A model generated the notes under the pieces. It saw only the letters and a list, made by a program, of their open reading frames with translations, searched no databases and was not told the origin of the DNA. A stretch of DNA of 64,000 nucleotides. It comes from an uncultured Chloroflexales bacterium (GTDB lineage Bacteria; Chloroflexota; Chloroflexia; Chloroflexales; Chloroflexaceae). The stretch is taken from the NCBI GenBank assembly GCA_937918935.1, contig CAKZSI010000071.1, forward strand, positions 1 through 64,000. Direction: 5' to 3'. Shown one piece after another: positions 52,427-61,279 of the stretch (position 1 is its first letter; every line of letters begins with the position of its first letter). Made by a program: the position numbers and the translations under genes.

Positions 52427-53215
52427 ATGACCTATGGCCTTGTCTCGCTGGTCGGCGCCGGTCCAGGCGACCCCGAACTGATCACCCTGAAGGGGTTGCG
52501 GCGCCTGCGGGACGCCGATGTCGTCGTCCACGATGCGCTGATCGGGCTGGAGTTGCTGGAGGAGTGCCGCCCCGGCGCGGAGATCGTGGATGCCGGCAAG
52601 CGCGCTGGCGGCCCCGCCCGCCCCCAGCAGTGGATCACCCGCCTGTTGATCGAGCGGGCGCGGCAGGGGCTGCGCGTGGTGCGCCTCAAGGGTGGCGATC
52701 CGTTCGTCTTCGGGCGCGGCGCCGAGGAGGCCGAGGCCCTCGTCGCCGCCGGCATCCCCTGGGAGGTGGTGCCGGGCGTCAGTTCGGCGGTGGCCGTGCC
52801 GGCCTACGCCGGCATCCCCCTCACCCATCGCGCTTACGCGGCCTCGTTTGCCGTGATCACCGGTCACGAAGCAGCCGACCGCACCGAGTCACGCCTGCAC
52901 TGGCAGGCCCTGGCCCGCGGGATTGACACCCTGGTGTTCCTGATGAGCACGGGCCGGTTGGCCGCGATCAGCGCGCAATTAATCGAGGCGGGGCGCCCAG
53001 CCGTGACCCCCGCCGCCGTCATCCGCCAGGGCACGACCGCCGAGCAGGCCCGGGTCGTCGCCGATCTTGCCACCATCGCCAAAGAGACGGAGCGGGCTGG
53101 CCTGACCCCGCCGACGCTGCTGGTCGTCGGCGAGGTGGTCAATCTGCATGCCGCGCTGGCCTGGTTCGATCCGGCCCGTGCCCGCCGGCTGACGCTATCC
53201 GTCGCGGCTGATTGA
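52427..53215 (+). CDS. cobA: Uroporphyrinogen-III C-methyltransferase
   Basis: Methylates uroporphyrinogen III twice to precorrin-2, the precursor of siroheme and B12. 262 aa, single-domain SUMT. VSLVGAGPGDPELITLKGLR is the P-loop-like start, then VVHDALI, RLKGGDPFVFGRGAEEAEAL, VPGVSSAVAVPAYAGIPLTH and HEAADRTES; all are typical. First gene of the cys operon, where it serves the siroheme of sulfite reductase. No oxidase/ferrochelatase (CysG N-terminal) domain, so those steps come from elsewhere. Confidence 0.96.
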   Translation: MTYGLVSLVGAGPGDPELITLKGLRRLRDADVVVHDALIGLELLEECRPGAEIVDAGKRAGGPARPQQWITRLLIERARQGLRVVRLKGGDPFVFGRGAEEAEALVAAGIPWEVVPGVSSAVAVPAYAGIPLTHRAYAASFAVITGHEAADRTESRLHWQALARGIDTLVFLMSTGRLAAISAQLIEAGRPAVTPAAVIRQGTTAEQARVVADLATIAKETERAGLTPPTLLVVGEVVNLHAALAWFDPARARRLTLSVAAD

Positions 53216-53275
53216 TCGCTTCATTTTGATCCGAACCCCCCGGAACGGCAATCCAACATGGCATGAAGAGGCCCA

Positions 53276-53989
53276 ATGACAGCAACTGCTCACAGCCCTG
53301 TTCGCTGGAACGACACGACCGTGCAGGCCCTCAATCGGCGCTTCCGTGACGCTCCGCCCGAGGACGTGCTTGCCTGGGCCGCGGCGGAGTTTGGCGACGG
53401 GGCGGCACTCACCTGTAGCTTCGGCGGCTCCGCCGGCATGGTGTTGCTCGACATGATCGCCCGCCAGCGCCTGCCGATTGCGGTGATTTTCCTCGATACC
53501 GACCTGCTGTTTCCCGAGACCTACGCCCTGGTCGCGGAAGTCGAGCGACGCTATGGTCTGCCGATCATCCGCCAGCGCCCGGCCCTCAGCCTCGAAGACC
53601 AGGCGCGCCTGCACGGCCCGGCGCTGTACAACCGCGATCCCGATCGCTGCTGCGCCATACGCAAGGTCGCGCCCCTGGCCGAGGCCCTGCGCCCCTACCA
53701 GGCCTGGATCAGCGGCATCCGGCGCGAGCAGACCGCCCAGCGCGCCGCCACGGAGCCGGTGGCATGGAACGCGAAATACGGCCTGCTGAAGCTCAGCCCC
53801 CTGGCTGCCTGGAGCGCGCGCCAGGTATGGGCCTACATCGGCGCGCACGACGTACCCTACAACCCCCTGCTCGATCAGGGCTACCCCAGCCTCGGCTGTG
53901 CGCCCTGCACCTGCCCGGCCAGCGCCGACAACCCGCGCGGCGGGCGCTGGAACGGTTTTGCCAGGACCGAGTGCGGCATCCATACCTGA
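53276..53989 (+). CDS. cysH: Adenylyl-sulfate (APS) reductase of the Fe-S CysH type
   Basis: Reduces activated sulfate to sulfite. 237 aa. CSFGGSAGM is the PP-loop-like motif; Cys125-Cys126 (RCCAIRK) and Cys208/Cys211 (GCAPCT) form the [4Fe-4S] site that marks assimilatory APS reductases, and the catalytic Cys233 is in the end motif [17 protein letters not shown] fits the substrate loop. With CysC also encoded, PAPS use cannot be excluded. GAAGAGG precedes the ATG. Confidence 0.93.
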   Translation: MTATAHSPVRWNDTTVQALNRRFRDAPPEDVLAWAAAEFGDGAALTCSFGGSAGMVLLDMIARQRLPIAVIFLDTDLLFPETYALVAEVERRYGLPIIRQRPALSLEDQARLHGPALYNRDPDRCCAIRKVAPLAEALRPYQAWISGIRREQTAQRAATEPVAWNAKYGLLKLSPLAAWSARQVWAYIGAHDVPYNPLLDQGYPSLGCAPCTCPASADNPRGGRWNGFARTECGIHT

Positions 53990-54008
53990 GTTTTCTTGTG
54001 GAGCAACT

Positions 54009-55172
54009 ATGACCACCACATCCACGATCGCCCCCCACGGCGGGGCCCTGGTTGACCGGGTGCTGCGCGGAGGCGCCCGTGAGGAGGCCCTTGCCCGTCT
54101 CACCGGCGCGGCCAGTGTGACCCTCAGCGATGTCGGCCTCTCCGACCTTGAGTTGATCGCCACCGGGGCCTTCAGCCCGCTGACCGGCTTTCTGGGCCGG
54201 GCCGACTACGACCGGGTCGTAGGCGAGGCCCGTCTGGAGAATGGCGCGCTCTGGCCCATCCCTATCACCCTCCCCGTCGATGAGGCCGAGGCCCGCGGGT
54301 TGCGCGAGGGCCGGCCTGTCGCCCTGCTGGCCCCCGATGGCCGGCTGGCCGGCCTGCTCGAGGTGCGCGAACGCTACCTCGCCGACCCGCGGCGTGAGGC
54401 CGCCGAAGTCTACCGCACGACCGACGCGGCCCACCCCGGCGTGGCGCGCCTCTTCGCCCAGGGCGCGGCGCGCCTGGCTGGCGAGGTCTGGCTGCTGGAC
54501 GCGCCGCCGCGCCCCTTTCCTCATCTCCACCTGACCCCCGCCGAGAGCCGCCGGGCCTTCGCCGAGCGGGGTTGGCGCACTGTGGTGGGCTTCCAGACCC
54601 GCAACCCGGTCCATCGCGCCCACGAGTACATTCAGAAGGCGGCCCTGGAACTGGTGGACGGGCTGTTCCTGCACCCCCTGGTGGGCGCCACCAGGGACGA
54701 TGACCTGCCCGCTGCGGTGCGCGTGCGTTCCTACGAAGTGTTGCTCCAGGGCTACTATCCCGCCACCCGCGCACTGCTGGCGGTCTTCCCCGCCGCCATG
54801 CGCTACGCCGGACCCCGCGAGGCGCTGCTGCACGCCATCGCCCGCCAGAACTACGGCTGCACCCACTTCATCGTCGGGCGCGACCACGCCGGAGTGGGCA
54901 ACTACTATGGAACCTATGACGCCCAGCGCATCTTCGATACGCTGCGCCCCGGCGACCTGGCGATTACGCCCCTGCGCTTCGAGCACACCTTCTACTGCCG
55001 CACCTGCGCCAGCGTGGCCTCGTCGCGCACCTGCCCCCACGATAGCAACCACCATCTCACTCTCAGCGGCACGAAGGTGCGCGAGTTGCTGCGGGCCGGC
55101 CAGGCCCCGCCGCCCGAGTTCACCCGCCCCGAGGTCGCGCGGGTGCTGATCGAGGCTCTGCGGGTGGCGTAG
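54009..55172 (+). CDS. sat: Sulfate adenylyltransferase
   Basis: Joins sulfate and ATP into APS. 387 aa of the single-chain Sat/MET3 type. [12 protein letters not shown] (195-206) holds His201 and His204 of the ATP site, [12 protein letters not shown] is the second signature, and [18 protein letters not shown] carries the zinc-binding Cys residues of bacterial homologues. [12 protein letters not shown] is near the end. ATG at 54009 behind GGAGC; the frame is open upstream only into cysH. Confidence 0.96.
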   Translation: MTTTSTIAPHGGALVDRVLRGGAREEALARLTGAASVTLSDVGLSDLELIATGAFSPLTGFLGRADYDRVVGEARLENGALWPIPITLPVDEAEARGLREGRPVALLAPDGRLAGLLEVRERYLADPRREAAEVYRTTDAAHPGVARLFAQGAARLAGEVWLLDAPPRPFPHLHLTPAESRRAFAERGWRTVVGFQTRNPVHRAHEYIQKAALELVDGLFLHPLVGATRDDDLPAAVRVRSYEVLLQGYYPATRALLAVFPAAMRYAGPREALLHAIARQNYGCTHFIVGRDHAGVGNYYGTYDAQRIFDTLRPGDLAITPLRFEHTFYCRTCASVASSRTCPHDSNHHLTLSGTKVRELLRAGQAPPPEFTRPEVARVLIEALRVA

Positions 55173-55197
55173 GCGATTCTGGAAAGGTAAGGAACCT

Positions 55198-55749
55198 ATG
55201 ACCATCGGCTTCACCCTCTGGTTCACCGGCCTCTCCGGGGCCGGCAAAACGACCCTGGCCCATCTGGTCGAGGCGGAGTTGCGCGCCCGCGACTACAAGG
55301 TCGAGGTGCTCGACGGCGATGTGGTGCGCACCCATCTCTCAAAGGGGCTGGGCTTCTCGCGCGAGGACCGCGATACCAACATCCGCCGCATCGGCTGGGT
55401 GTGCGAGGTGCTGACCCGCAACGATGTGGTGGCGATTGCCGCCGCCATCTCACCCTTCCGCGACACGCGCGACGAGGTGCGGGCACGCATCGGGCGCTTC
55501 GTCGAGGTGTTCGTGGATGTGCCGCTGGAGGTGGCTATCGCCCGCGACGTGAAAGGACTGTACCGCAAGGCCCTGGCCGGCGAGATTCCTCAGTTCACCG
55601 GGATCAGCGACCCCTACGAGCCGCCGCTCAATCCCGAAGTGATCATCCGCAGCGCCGAGGAGCCGCCCGAAGCCAGCGCCGCTCGCATCCTCGCCGCCCT
55701 GGAACGGCTGGGCTATCTCCAGCCGGCCCGTCAGCTCGCCGCCGACTAA
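55198..55749 (+). CDS. cysC: Adenylyl-sulfate kinase
   Basis: Phosphorylates APS to PAPS. 183 aa, normal. P-loop GLSGAGKTT (11-19, Lys17), then [20 protein letters not shown] and [21 protein letters not shown] with the conserved Ser, [12 protein letters not shown] and [11 protein letters not shown]. All features for activity are intact. It starts 26 bases after sat, in the same operon. Because the reductase is of the APS type, the PAPS may serve sulfotransferases or nucleotide salvage. Confidence 0.95.
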   Translation: MTIGFTLWFTGLSGAGKTTLAHLVEAELRARDYKVEVLDGDVVRTHLSKGLGFSREDRDTNIRRIGWVCEVLTRNDVVAIAAAISPFRDTRDEVRARIGRFVEVFVDVPLEVAIARDVKGLYRKALAGEIPQFTGISDPYEPPLNPEVIIRSAEEPPEASAARILAALERLGYLQPARQLAAD

Positions 55750-55752
55750 GGG

Positions 55753-55920
55753 TTGAAGGGTGATGGGGAACCCGGGTTTCCCCTTCTTCCCCGCCCGCCC
55801 AGAGGCTGGAGCGAACCCACAGGCGCCCCACAGGCGTGTCCGGGATTGAAGGGTGATGGGGAACCCGGGGTTTCCCTTCTTCCCCGCCCGCCCAGAGGCG
55901 CCCCACAGGCGTGTCCGGGA
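55753..55920. repeat. Tandem pair of family A elements
   Basis: Two copies of a unit TTGAAGGGTGATGGGGAACC...GCGTGTCCGGGA: 55753-55845 (93 bp) and 55846-55920 (75 bp, lacking 18 internal bases). Each has GGGGAACCCGGGTTTCCCC-type palindromes and CCCCGCCCGCCCAGAGG. It lies inside the cys operon between cysC and sir. Confidence 0.9.
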
Positions 55921-55968
55921 AGGACGCACCCTCGCAGCAATTTCTACGTTTGTCGAATGGAGTAACGC

Positions 55969-57699
55969 ATGAGTGTCGCCGATCCGACGCGGCCTCTCTC
56001 ACACGTTGAGGAGATCAAGATTGCCAATCCGGGCCTGGGCGGAGTCCTGCTGGAGGAAATCCGTCATCCCCAGCAGGAGCGCCTGGGTGAAGAGGCCGCC
56101 ATTCTGCTGAAGGCCCACGGCAGTTACCAGCAAGACGACCGCGACCAGCGCCAGGCGCGCAAAAAGGCCAGCCAGGATCGGGCCTGGCAGTTCATGGTCC
56201 GCACCCGCGCTCCCGGCGGGCGTATGACCGCCGCCCAGTACCTGCTGGCCGACGAACTGGCCACGCGCCACGGCAACGGCACGCTGCGCATCACCACGCG
56301 CCAGGGGCTCCAGTTTCACGGCGTGGGCCGGGCCAACCTCAAGCCGCTGATCAAGGCCCTCAACGAGCGCCTGATCACCACCTACGCCGCCTGCGGCGAC
56401 GTGGCCCGCAATGTCATGACCTGTCCGGTGGCCGATCTGCTGCCCGGCCACCACTACGACCTGCAGGCCGTGGCCCAACGTATCAACGACCGCTTCATCC
56501 CCGAGAGCACCGCCTACTACGAACTCTGGCTCGATGGCGAGAAGGTGCTCGCCGATGGCAAGCGGGTGAAGGTCACGCCCAACCGGGAAGAGCCGTTCTA
56601 CGGCCCGACCTACATGCCCCGCAAGCACAAAATGGCCATCGGCCTGCCCCACGACAACTGCGTGGACCTGTTCACCCATGACCTGGCCCTGGAAGCCGTC
56701 GTGGAGGAGGGCGGAAGCCTGCGCGGCTTCAACCTGCTGGCCGGGGGCGGCCTGGGCAGCACCCACGGCAAGGCCGAGACCTTCCCGCGCCTGGCCGACC
56801 GGGTCGGCTTTCTCCGGCCCGAGCACGCCCTGGCGGTGATCGAGGCCGCCAGCGCGATCTACCGCGATGAGGGGGACCGAACCAACCGCAAGCACGCCCG
56901 CCTGAAGTATGTGCTGGAGGAACGCGGCGTGGCCTGGTTCCGCCAGGAACTGGCGCGGCGGCTGGGGTGGCCCCTGGAGGCGCCGGTGGAGGTCGGCCCT
57001 TACGCAGCCCATGACCATCTGGGCTGGCAACAGCAGGCCGACGGCAACTGGCTGGCGGGCATCTGGGTGGCCAGCGGGCGGATCAAGGACGAAGGAGGCC
57101 AGCGGGTGCGAACGGGGCTGCGGGCCATCGTCGAACTGACCGGGGCCGAGGTGCGTCTGACACCGCAACAGAACATCGTCCTGGCCCGCATCACGCCGGC
57201 ACAGCGCAAAGCGGTCACCGCGCTGATCGCCGAGTACGGTCTGGCCACTTCCGAAGGTGAAGCGGGGCTAACCACCCTGCGCAGGCATGCCCTGGCCTGC
57301 CCCGCCCTGCCCACCTGCGGCCTGGCCGTGGCCGAGGCCGAGCGTTACCTGCCCACGCTGCTCGACGCACTCGAAGCCCGCGGCTTCGGCGCAGAACAGG
57401 TCAACCTCCGGCTGAGCGGCTGCCCCAACAGTTGCTCGCGCCCGCCCACGGCCGAGATCGGCATCATCGGGCGCAGCTCTGGCAAGTACAACGTCTACGT
57501 GGGCGGATGCCGGGCTGGAACGCGCCTGGCGCGCCTCTACCGCGCCGAGGTTAAGGCTGCCGAACTGCCCGATCTCATCGGCGCGCTGGTCACCCGCTGG
57601 CGGGCCGAGCGCCTCGCTGGCGAATCCTTCGGCGACTGGGCCACCCGCGCCGGCCTGGGCCATGGCTGGCACGCCGGAGCGGAAACTCATCCTGCCTGA
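55969..57699 (+). CDS. sir: Sulfite reductase (siroheme, ferredoxin type)
   Basis: Six-electron reduction of sulfite to sulfide. 576 aa with two halves of the sulfite/nitrite reductase fold: GTLRITTRQGLQFHGVGRAN near 105 and VRLTPQQNIVLARI near 395. Siroheme/[4Fe-4S] cysteines are Cys444, Cys450 (ACPALPTC), Cys485 and Cys489 (SGCPNSC). KVTPNREEPFYGPTYMPRKH is typical of the sulfite-reducing beta-subunit/Sir group. ATG behind GGAG. Last gene of the operon. Nitrite reductase activity cannot be excluded but the operon argues for sulfite. Confidence 0.93.
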   Translation: MSVADPTRPLSHVEEIKIANPGLGGVLLEEIRHPQQERLGEEAAILLKAHGSYQQDDRDQRQARKKASQDRAWQFMVRTRAPGGRMTAAQYLLADELATRHGNGTLRITTRQGLQFHGVGRANLKPLIKALNERLITTYAACGDVARNVMTCPVADLLPGHHYDLQAVAQRINDRFIPESTAYYELWLDGEKVLADGKRVKVTPNREEPFYGPTYMPRKHKMAIGLPHDNCVDLFTHDLALEAVVEEGGSLRGFNLLAGGGLGSTHGKAETFPRLADRVGFLRPEHALAVIEAASAIYRDEGDRTNRKHARLKYVLEERGVAWFRQELARRLGWPLEAPVEVGPYAAHDHLGWQQQADGNWLAGIWVASGRIKDEGGQRVRTGLRAIVELTGAEVRLTPQQNIVLARITPAQRKAVTALIAEYGLATSEGEAGLTTLRRHALACPALPTCGLAVAEAERYLPTLLDALEARGFGAEQVNLRLSGCPNSCSRPPTAEIGIIGRSSGKYNVYVGGCRAGTRLARLYRAEVKAAELPDLIGALVTRWRAERLAGESFGDWATRAGLGHGWHAGAETHPA

Positions 57700-57830
57700 A
57701 CCGCTGCAAGGTTAGCCCGTATGTACGTGACTGGTTTGATCCAGCCTCTCCCTGAACGTATGCGCCGGTCCTGAGACGTGGTTAGCGACATGTTCCGGTC
57801 CTCCAGCCTTCCTCAGCCACCCGCGGGCTG

Positions 57831-57945
57831 CTAATGTCAGCGACCGGCCCAACCCCTACCTGCGTGCCTTCGTCGAGGCCCACCCGCGCGAGCGCCCCTA
57901 CGACCCGATCAGCGACGACGATGCTGTGCCGACCGGCATAAACAT
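57831..57945 (+). pseudogene. Possible gene remnant after sir
   Basis: A short coding-like stretch with no start codon reads NPYLRAFVEAHPRERPYDPI and SDDDAV before the ssrA terminator. It lacks a start and ends in the terminator hairpin. Upstream, CCGGTCCT is repeated directly (57763 and 57793 region). It may be the tail of a lost gene. Weak evidence. Confidence 0.3.
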
Positions 57946-57946
57946 C

Positions 57947-57979
57947 AACGCCCCCCGGCGCTTGATGCCGGGGGGCGTT
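57947..57979 (-). terminator. Terminator of ssrA
   Basis: A perfect 13-bp stem (AACGCCCCCCGGC / GCCGGGGGGCGTT) with a 7-base loop, 15 bases past the tmRNA 3' end. T-rich bases follow on both strands (TTGATGTTT on the minus strand), so it may work both ways. Confidence 0.8.
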
Positions 57980-57993
57980 TGGTTACACCGCTG

Positions 57994-58362
57994 TGGTGGA
58001 GATGGGGGGAGTCGAACCCCCGTCCAGAAAGCTAAACCGCAGATATGCTACAGGCTTAGCTCGTTGTTTGCTTTTGCCCGCGGCCACACAACGAGCAAGG
58101 CGGCCTCTGGGCGAACCCGCTGATCTTTTCCCCGGGCTAGCAGGTGGTTACCCGAGAAGCACTCGACTTGCTGACGCCTGACCGCCGATCATCGAGCGAA
58201 CCGGCGGAGGCGCGCCGTGTGTTAGTTACGCGGCGAGGGCGTAGGCCGGAGCCTTAGCCCACTTGTTGGTGTTGGCAGTTGTTGCCTTGCCCCTTTAACG
58301 TGACTGGGCGGCACGGCCTGCAATCTACGGCCTTCACTCCCTGTCGATACCAGAGCATCCCC
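57994..58362 (-). ncRNA. ssrA: tmRNA
   Basis: 369 nt. The 5' end GGGGATG pairs with CATCTCC before an encoded ACCA at the 3' end, forming the 7-bp acceptor stem (one G-U pair). The T-arm is GGACGGGGGTTCGACTCCCC. The reading frame at 58276-58226 encodes ANTNKWAKAPAYALAA and TAA; the ALAA end is the usual ClpXP signal. The 5' part has TGGTATCGACAGGGAGTGAA, typical of tmRNA. It rescues stalled ribosomes with SmpB and tags the product for proteolysis. One-piece form, own promoter, intrinsic terminator. Confidence 0.97.
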
Positions 58363-58374
58363 ATGCATTATTTT

Positions 58375-58402
58375 ATTATATAGCTTCGCCGGTCGGCGTC
58401 AA
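58375..58402 (-). promoter_or_regulatory. Promoter of ssrA
   Basis: -35 TTGACG (58397-58402), 16-base spacer, perfect -10 TATAAT (58375-58380), 12 bases before the mature 5' end. Confidence 0.75.
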
Positions 58403-58439
58403 TACGACGTTTGATGGAGTTGTGTTAGACTTATGAAAA

Positions 58440-58640
58440 GTGGGGAACCCGGGGTTCCCCACGCCCCGGCCCGCGCAGGCCGCACGCCCCCCGGCGCCGG
58501 TTAGCCCGGCGGGGAACCCGGGGTTCCCCGCGCCCCTGGCCAGGGTGACGCGCACCTTCGGCGTCGGTTAGCCCGTGGGGAACCCGGGGTTCCCCACGCC
58601 TCGGCCCGCGCAGGCCGCACGCCCCCCGGCGCCGGTTAGA
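58440..58640. repeat. Triple tandem array of family A palindromes
   Basis: Three units of about 66-69 bp (58440-58508, 58509-58575, 58576-58640). Each starts with GGGGAACCCGGGGTTCCCC and ends with CGGTTAG. Units 1 and 3 are nearly identical; unit 2 has diverged in its middle. It lies between the ssrA promoter and the esterase gene. Open frames through the array are repeat artefacts. Confidence 0.92.
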
Positions 58641-58642
58641 CA

Positions 58643-58728
58643 GGAGGGAGGGCGCCCGGCTCCTCCCCCCAACGGGGGGGAGACTGGGAGAGGGGAGGAA
58701 ATGCAAGGAAACGCCGTTCACAGATTAT
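58643..58728. repeat. Partial family C repeat
   Basis: CTCCTCCCCCCAACGGGGGG, then GAGAGGGGAGGAAATGCAAGG and CGTTCACAGATT (close to the ACGTTACAGACT end of other C copies). It ends about 20 bases before the esterase start. Confidence 0.7.
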
Positions 58729-58748
58729 TAACCCTCTGACTCAATACA

Positions 58749-59672
58749 ATGGCAGACACGCATACCCTCGATCCTCGCGCGCGGCTCGTGCGCCTCCGCA
58801 GTCGCCTGCTGGGGGTGACGAAGCGCTTGTATGTCTATCTGCCGCCGGAGTACGCTGTGGAGCGCCGGCGCCGCTTTCCAGTCCTCTTTTTGCTCCGCGG
58901 CCACGAGCGTGAGTGGATCAATCCGCACGAGGACCAGAGCCGCGGCGGGACCACAGTGATCGATGTCTATGAGCGGCTGCGCGCCAGCGGGGCGGTTGGT
59001 CCGCTGATCCTGGTCATGCCGGGCCTGGCCAGTGACGACAACCGCATCCCCGGTCTGCTCACCGACTTCCGCTGCCCCGGCTGCGCCCCGCCGCGCGCGG
59101 CGGGTCTCGGCGCCGGCCTGTTTCAGCGTTTCTTCTTCGAGGAACTGCTGCCAGCAATTGACACACGCCTGCGCACCCTGCCCGCCGCCCGCGCCATCGC
59201 CGGCTTTTCCCTGGGTGGCTACATGGCGGTCAAAGCCGCCGCGTTGCACCCCGAGTTGTTCGTCAGCGTCGGGGCCTTCGACGGGTCATTTCCCTACGCC
59301 AGCGATGCCGGGGCCAGCGCCCGCCTCAGCGATACACTCTTCGCCCAACCGATGTTCGACCCGGCCCTCGGCGTGCCCCGCGACCCTGAGCACCTCAGCG
59401 CCAACAATCCGGTCTGCCTCCTGCAGCGCGCCGATCGCGCCGCCCTCCGCCGCATCACATGGCTCATCCAGTACGGCCCCGAGCAACTGGAACCCTGGGG
59501 ATCCAACTTTTACCGCGGTGAATACCTGTTGCGGGTCCTGCGAAGCCTGGGCATCGAAAACGCCGCCCCCGTCGCGGCCCTGCCTGACGGCGAGCATACC
59601 TGGCGCGCCGCCGACCGGCATATCGAGCAGACCCTGCCGCTCCACTGGGAGGCCCTGGCACGGGCGATGTAG
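58749..59672 (+). CDS. Alpha/beta-hydrolase esterase (antigen 85/EsteraseD-like)
   Basis: 307 aa. The nucleophile is Ser154 in AGFSLGGYMAVK; the oxyanion region is FLLRGHERE; an acid is likely in the region IQYGPEQLEPWGSNFYRGEY; and the catalytic His is in PDGEHTWRAAD. The opening RLRSRLLGVTKRLYVYLPPE is typical of putative esterases (PF00756). No signal peptide. Natural substrate unknown; S-formylglutathione hydrolase-like or siderophore-type esterases are possible. Confidence 0.88.
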   Translation: MADTHTLDPRARLVRLRSRLLGVTKRLYVYLPPEYAVERRRRFPVLFLLRGHEREWINPHEDQSRGGTTVIDVYERLRASGAVGPLILVMPGLASDDNRIPGLLTDFRCPGCAPPRAAGLGAGLFQRFFFEELLPAIDTRLRTLPAARAIAGFSLGGYMAVKAAALHPELFVSVGAFDGSFPYASDAGASARLSDTLFAQPMFDPALGVPRDPEHLSANNPVCLLQRADRAALRRITWLIQYGPEQLEPWGSNFYRGEYLLRVLRSLGIENAAPVAALPDGEHTWRAADRHIEQTLPLHWEALARAM

Positions 59673-59727
59673 GCGCCGGGGTGGGAGGTGTGAAGCCAGG
59701 GTTCTGGAAGTGTTCTGAACAACGCCT

Positions 59728-61185
59728 ATGCCTGTGGATAAAACCCCCAATCCGCCGGACATCGCTGCCGCGCTGCGCAGCGTGCGCTGGCTCCTGGCAG
59801 CGATTATCGGGCTGATCTTCGCCCTCACGCGGCTGGGGGAAACGGCGCTGGTTGGCTTGCGCCCCACGACACCGCTGATCAGCGCCCTCGACCCGCTCTT
59901 CTGGGGCCTGCTGGCCGCGGTGGCGGTGTGGGGCGTGCTGAGCTGGGCCGCCGGGCAGGAGCAGCGCTACCGCACCGCCGAGCGGCGCATGCTCGACGAG
60001 GTGCAACTGGCCCACCAGCGCCTTCAGGTGCTCTACGAACTCAACCAGCGCATCGCCAGCAGCGCCACCCTCGACGAGGTGCTGGATTACGCGGTTACCC
60101 TGCCCCACGAACTCGTCGGGGCGCGCGCCGCGGCGGTGATCCTCTTCGATGAGCAGGGCAGGGCCTTCATTGCCCGCAGCAGCGGGTTGACGGAGGAGCA
60201 ATTAACCGCGGCCCGCTCCGCCGCTGGCCTGCGGCTCGACCAGCCGCCTCCCCGCAAGCCCGAGACGCTCACGCCCCGTGGAGCGATGCCCGCCGATCTG
60301 CGTGGATGCCTGATCCTGCCGCTCGTCGAAGGCAACGATGCGCCGGTGGGCTGGATCGAGTGCTACCTGAGCGATCCTCGCGACCCGGCCAGCGACGCCT
60401 CCGGCGCCCTGACGCCCGAATTGACCTCGCTCCTGATCACTGTCGGCGGGGAGATCGCCGAGGCAGTGCAGGGCAGCCGTCGCCGCGCCCGCGAGATCGC
60501 CAGCCTGGTGGCCCTCGAACAGGCCATTACCACCGAACGGACGCGCATCGCCCGCGATCTGCACGATGGCGTCGCCCAGAGCCTGGCCTTTCTGCGCATG
60601 CGGGTGGCTCTGTGGGAGGACTGGCTGGAGCAGGAGCCGGAACGCCTGCGCGAGGAGTTCGATGCACTCAAGGTTAACCTGCGACGCCAGATCGAAGAAC
60701 TGCGCCGGGCCATTTTCGCCCTGCGCCCCATCGAACTCAGCCAGCTTGGTTTCGCCGGGGCGCTGCGCCGCTTCGTGAGCGAGTTTGCCGATCAGCAGGA
60801 CTGGGATCTGGAACTGGAGTTGAGCGATCTGCCGCCCGATCTGCCCTATGCCCTCGAACTGGCAGCCTTTCGCTTCGTGCAAGAGGCTCTCAACAACGCC
60901 GCCAAACACGCCAATGCCCGCCACGTGGTGGTGGCCCTTCGCGTGGTGGACGGAGGGCTGGGGATCGTCGTGCGTGATGATGGCGTGGGTTTCGATCCCG
61001 GGGCACAGGGCGAACTGCCCGGCGCGCGTCTGGGCCTGCGGCAGATGCGCGAACGGGCCGCCGCCCTCGACGGACGATTGACCATTCTCTCAAGGCCCGG
61101 CCAGGGCGCCGAGGTGCGGGTCTGGCTGCCGCTGCGCTACGCGCGTGAGTCGGCAGGCGTCGCCGGAGAGAGGGTGGCGCCATGA
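59728..61185 (+). CDS. Sensor histidine kinase, HisKA_3 (NarL/DesK) type
   Basis: 485 aa. Two transmembrane helices (about 16-36 and 53-73), a coiled segment, a GAF domain (about 95-255), then the dimerisation motif with His279 (RIARDLHDGVAQSLAFLRMR) and a HATPase domain (about 375-475) with FVQEALNNAAKHA, VRDDGVGFDP and GLRQMRERAAAL. It should phosphorylate a LuxR-type response regulator, none of which is adjacent. The GAF domain lacks a Cys-rich motif, so the ligand is open. It starts 56 bases after the esterase gene. Confidence 0.92.
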   Translation: MPVDKTPNPPDIAAALRSVRWLLAAIIGLIFALTRLGETALVGLRPTTPLISALDPLFWGLLAAVAVWGVLSWAAGQEQRYRTAERRMLDEVQLAHQRLQVLYELNQRIASSATLDEVLDYAVTLPHELVGARAAAVILFDEQGRAFIARSSGLTEEQLTAARSAAGLRLDQPPPRKPETLTPRGAMPADLRGCLILPLVEGNDAPVGWIECYLSDPRDPASDASGALTPELTSLLITVGGEIAEAVQGSRRRAREIASLVALEQAITTERTRIARDLHDGVAQSLAFLRMRVALWEDWLEQEPERLREEFDALKVNLRRQIEELRRAIFALRPIELSQLGFAGALRRFVSEFADQQDWDLELELSDLPPDLPYALELAAFRFVQEALNNAAKHANARHVVVALRVVDGGLGIVVRDDGVGFDPGAQGELPGARLGLRQMRERAAALDGRLTILSRPGQGAEVRVWLPLRYARESAGVAGERVAP

Positions 61186-61279
61186 TAGATTGCGGGTTCT
61201 GGATCGAAGATCGTCGCGGTAAAACCGCGCGATGTCGGATGCGCGGTCAGATCAACGGGAAGCAGTTTGTCTCACACCT

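Noticed and set aside
58436-58640. Regular repeats that could suggest a CRISPR array
   Set aside because: The units are long palindromes with similar, not unique, spacers and there are no cas genes.
58431-58721. A 96-codon minus-strand frame with internal repeats (RRGACGLRGP, GEPRVPH)
   Set aside because: It is the translation of the tandem palindromic DNA array and has no ribosome-binding site.
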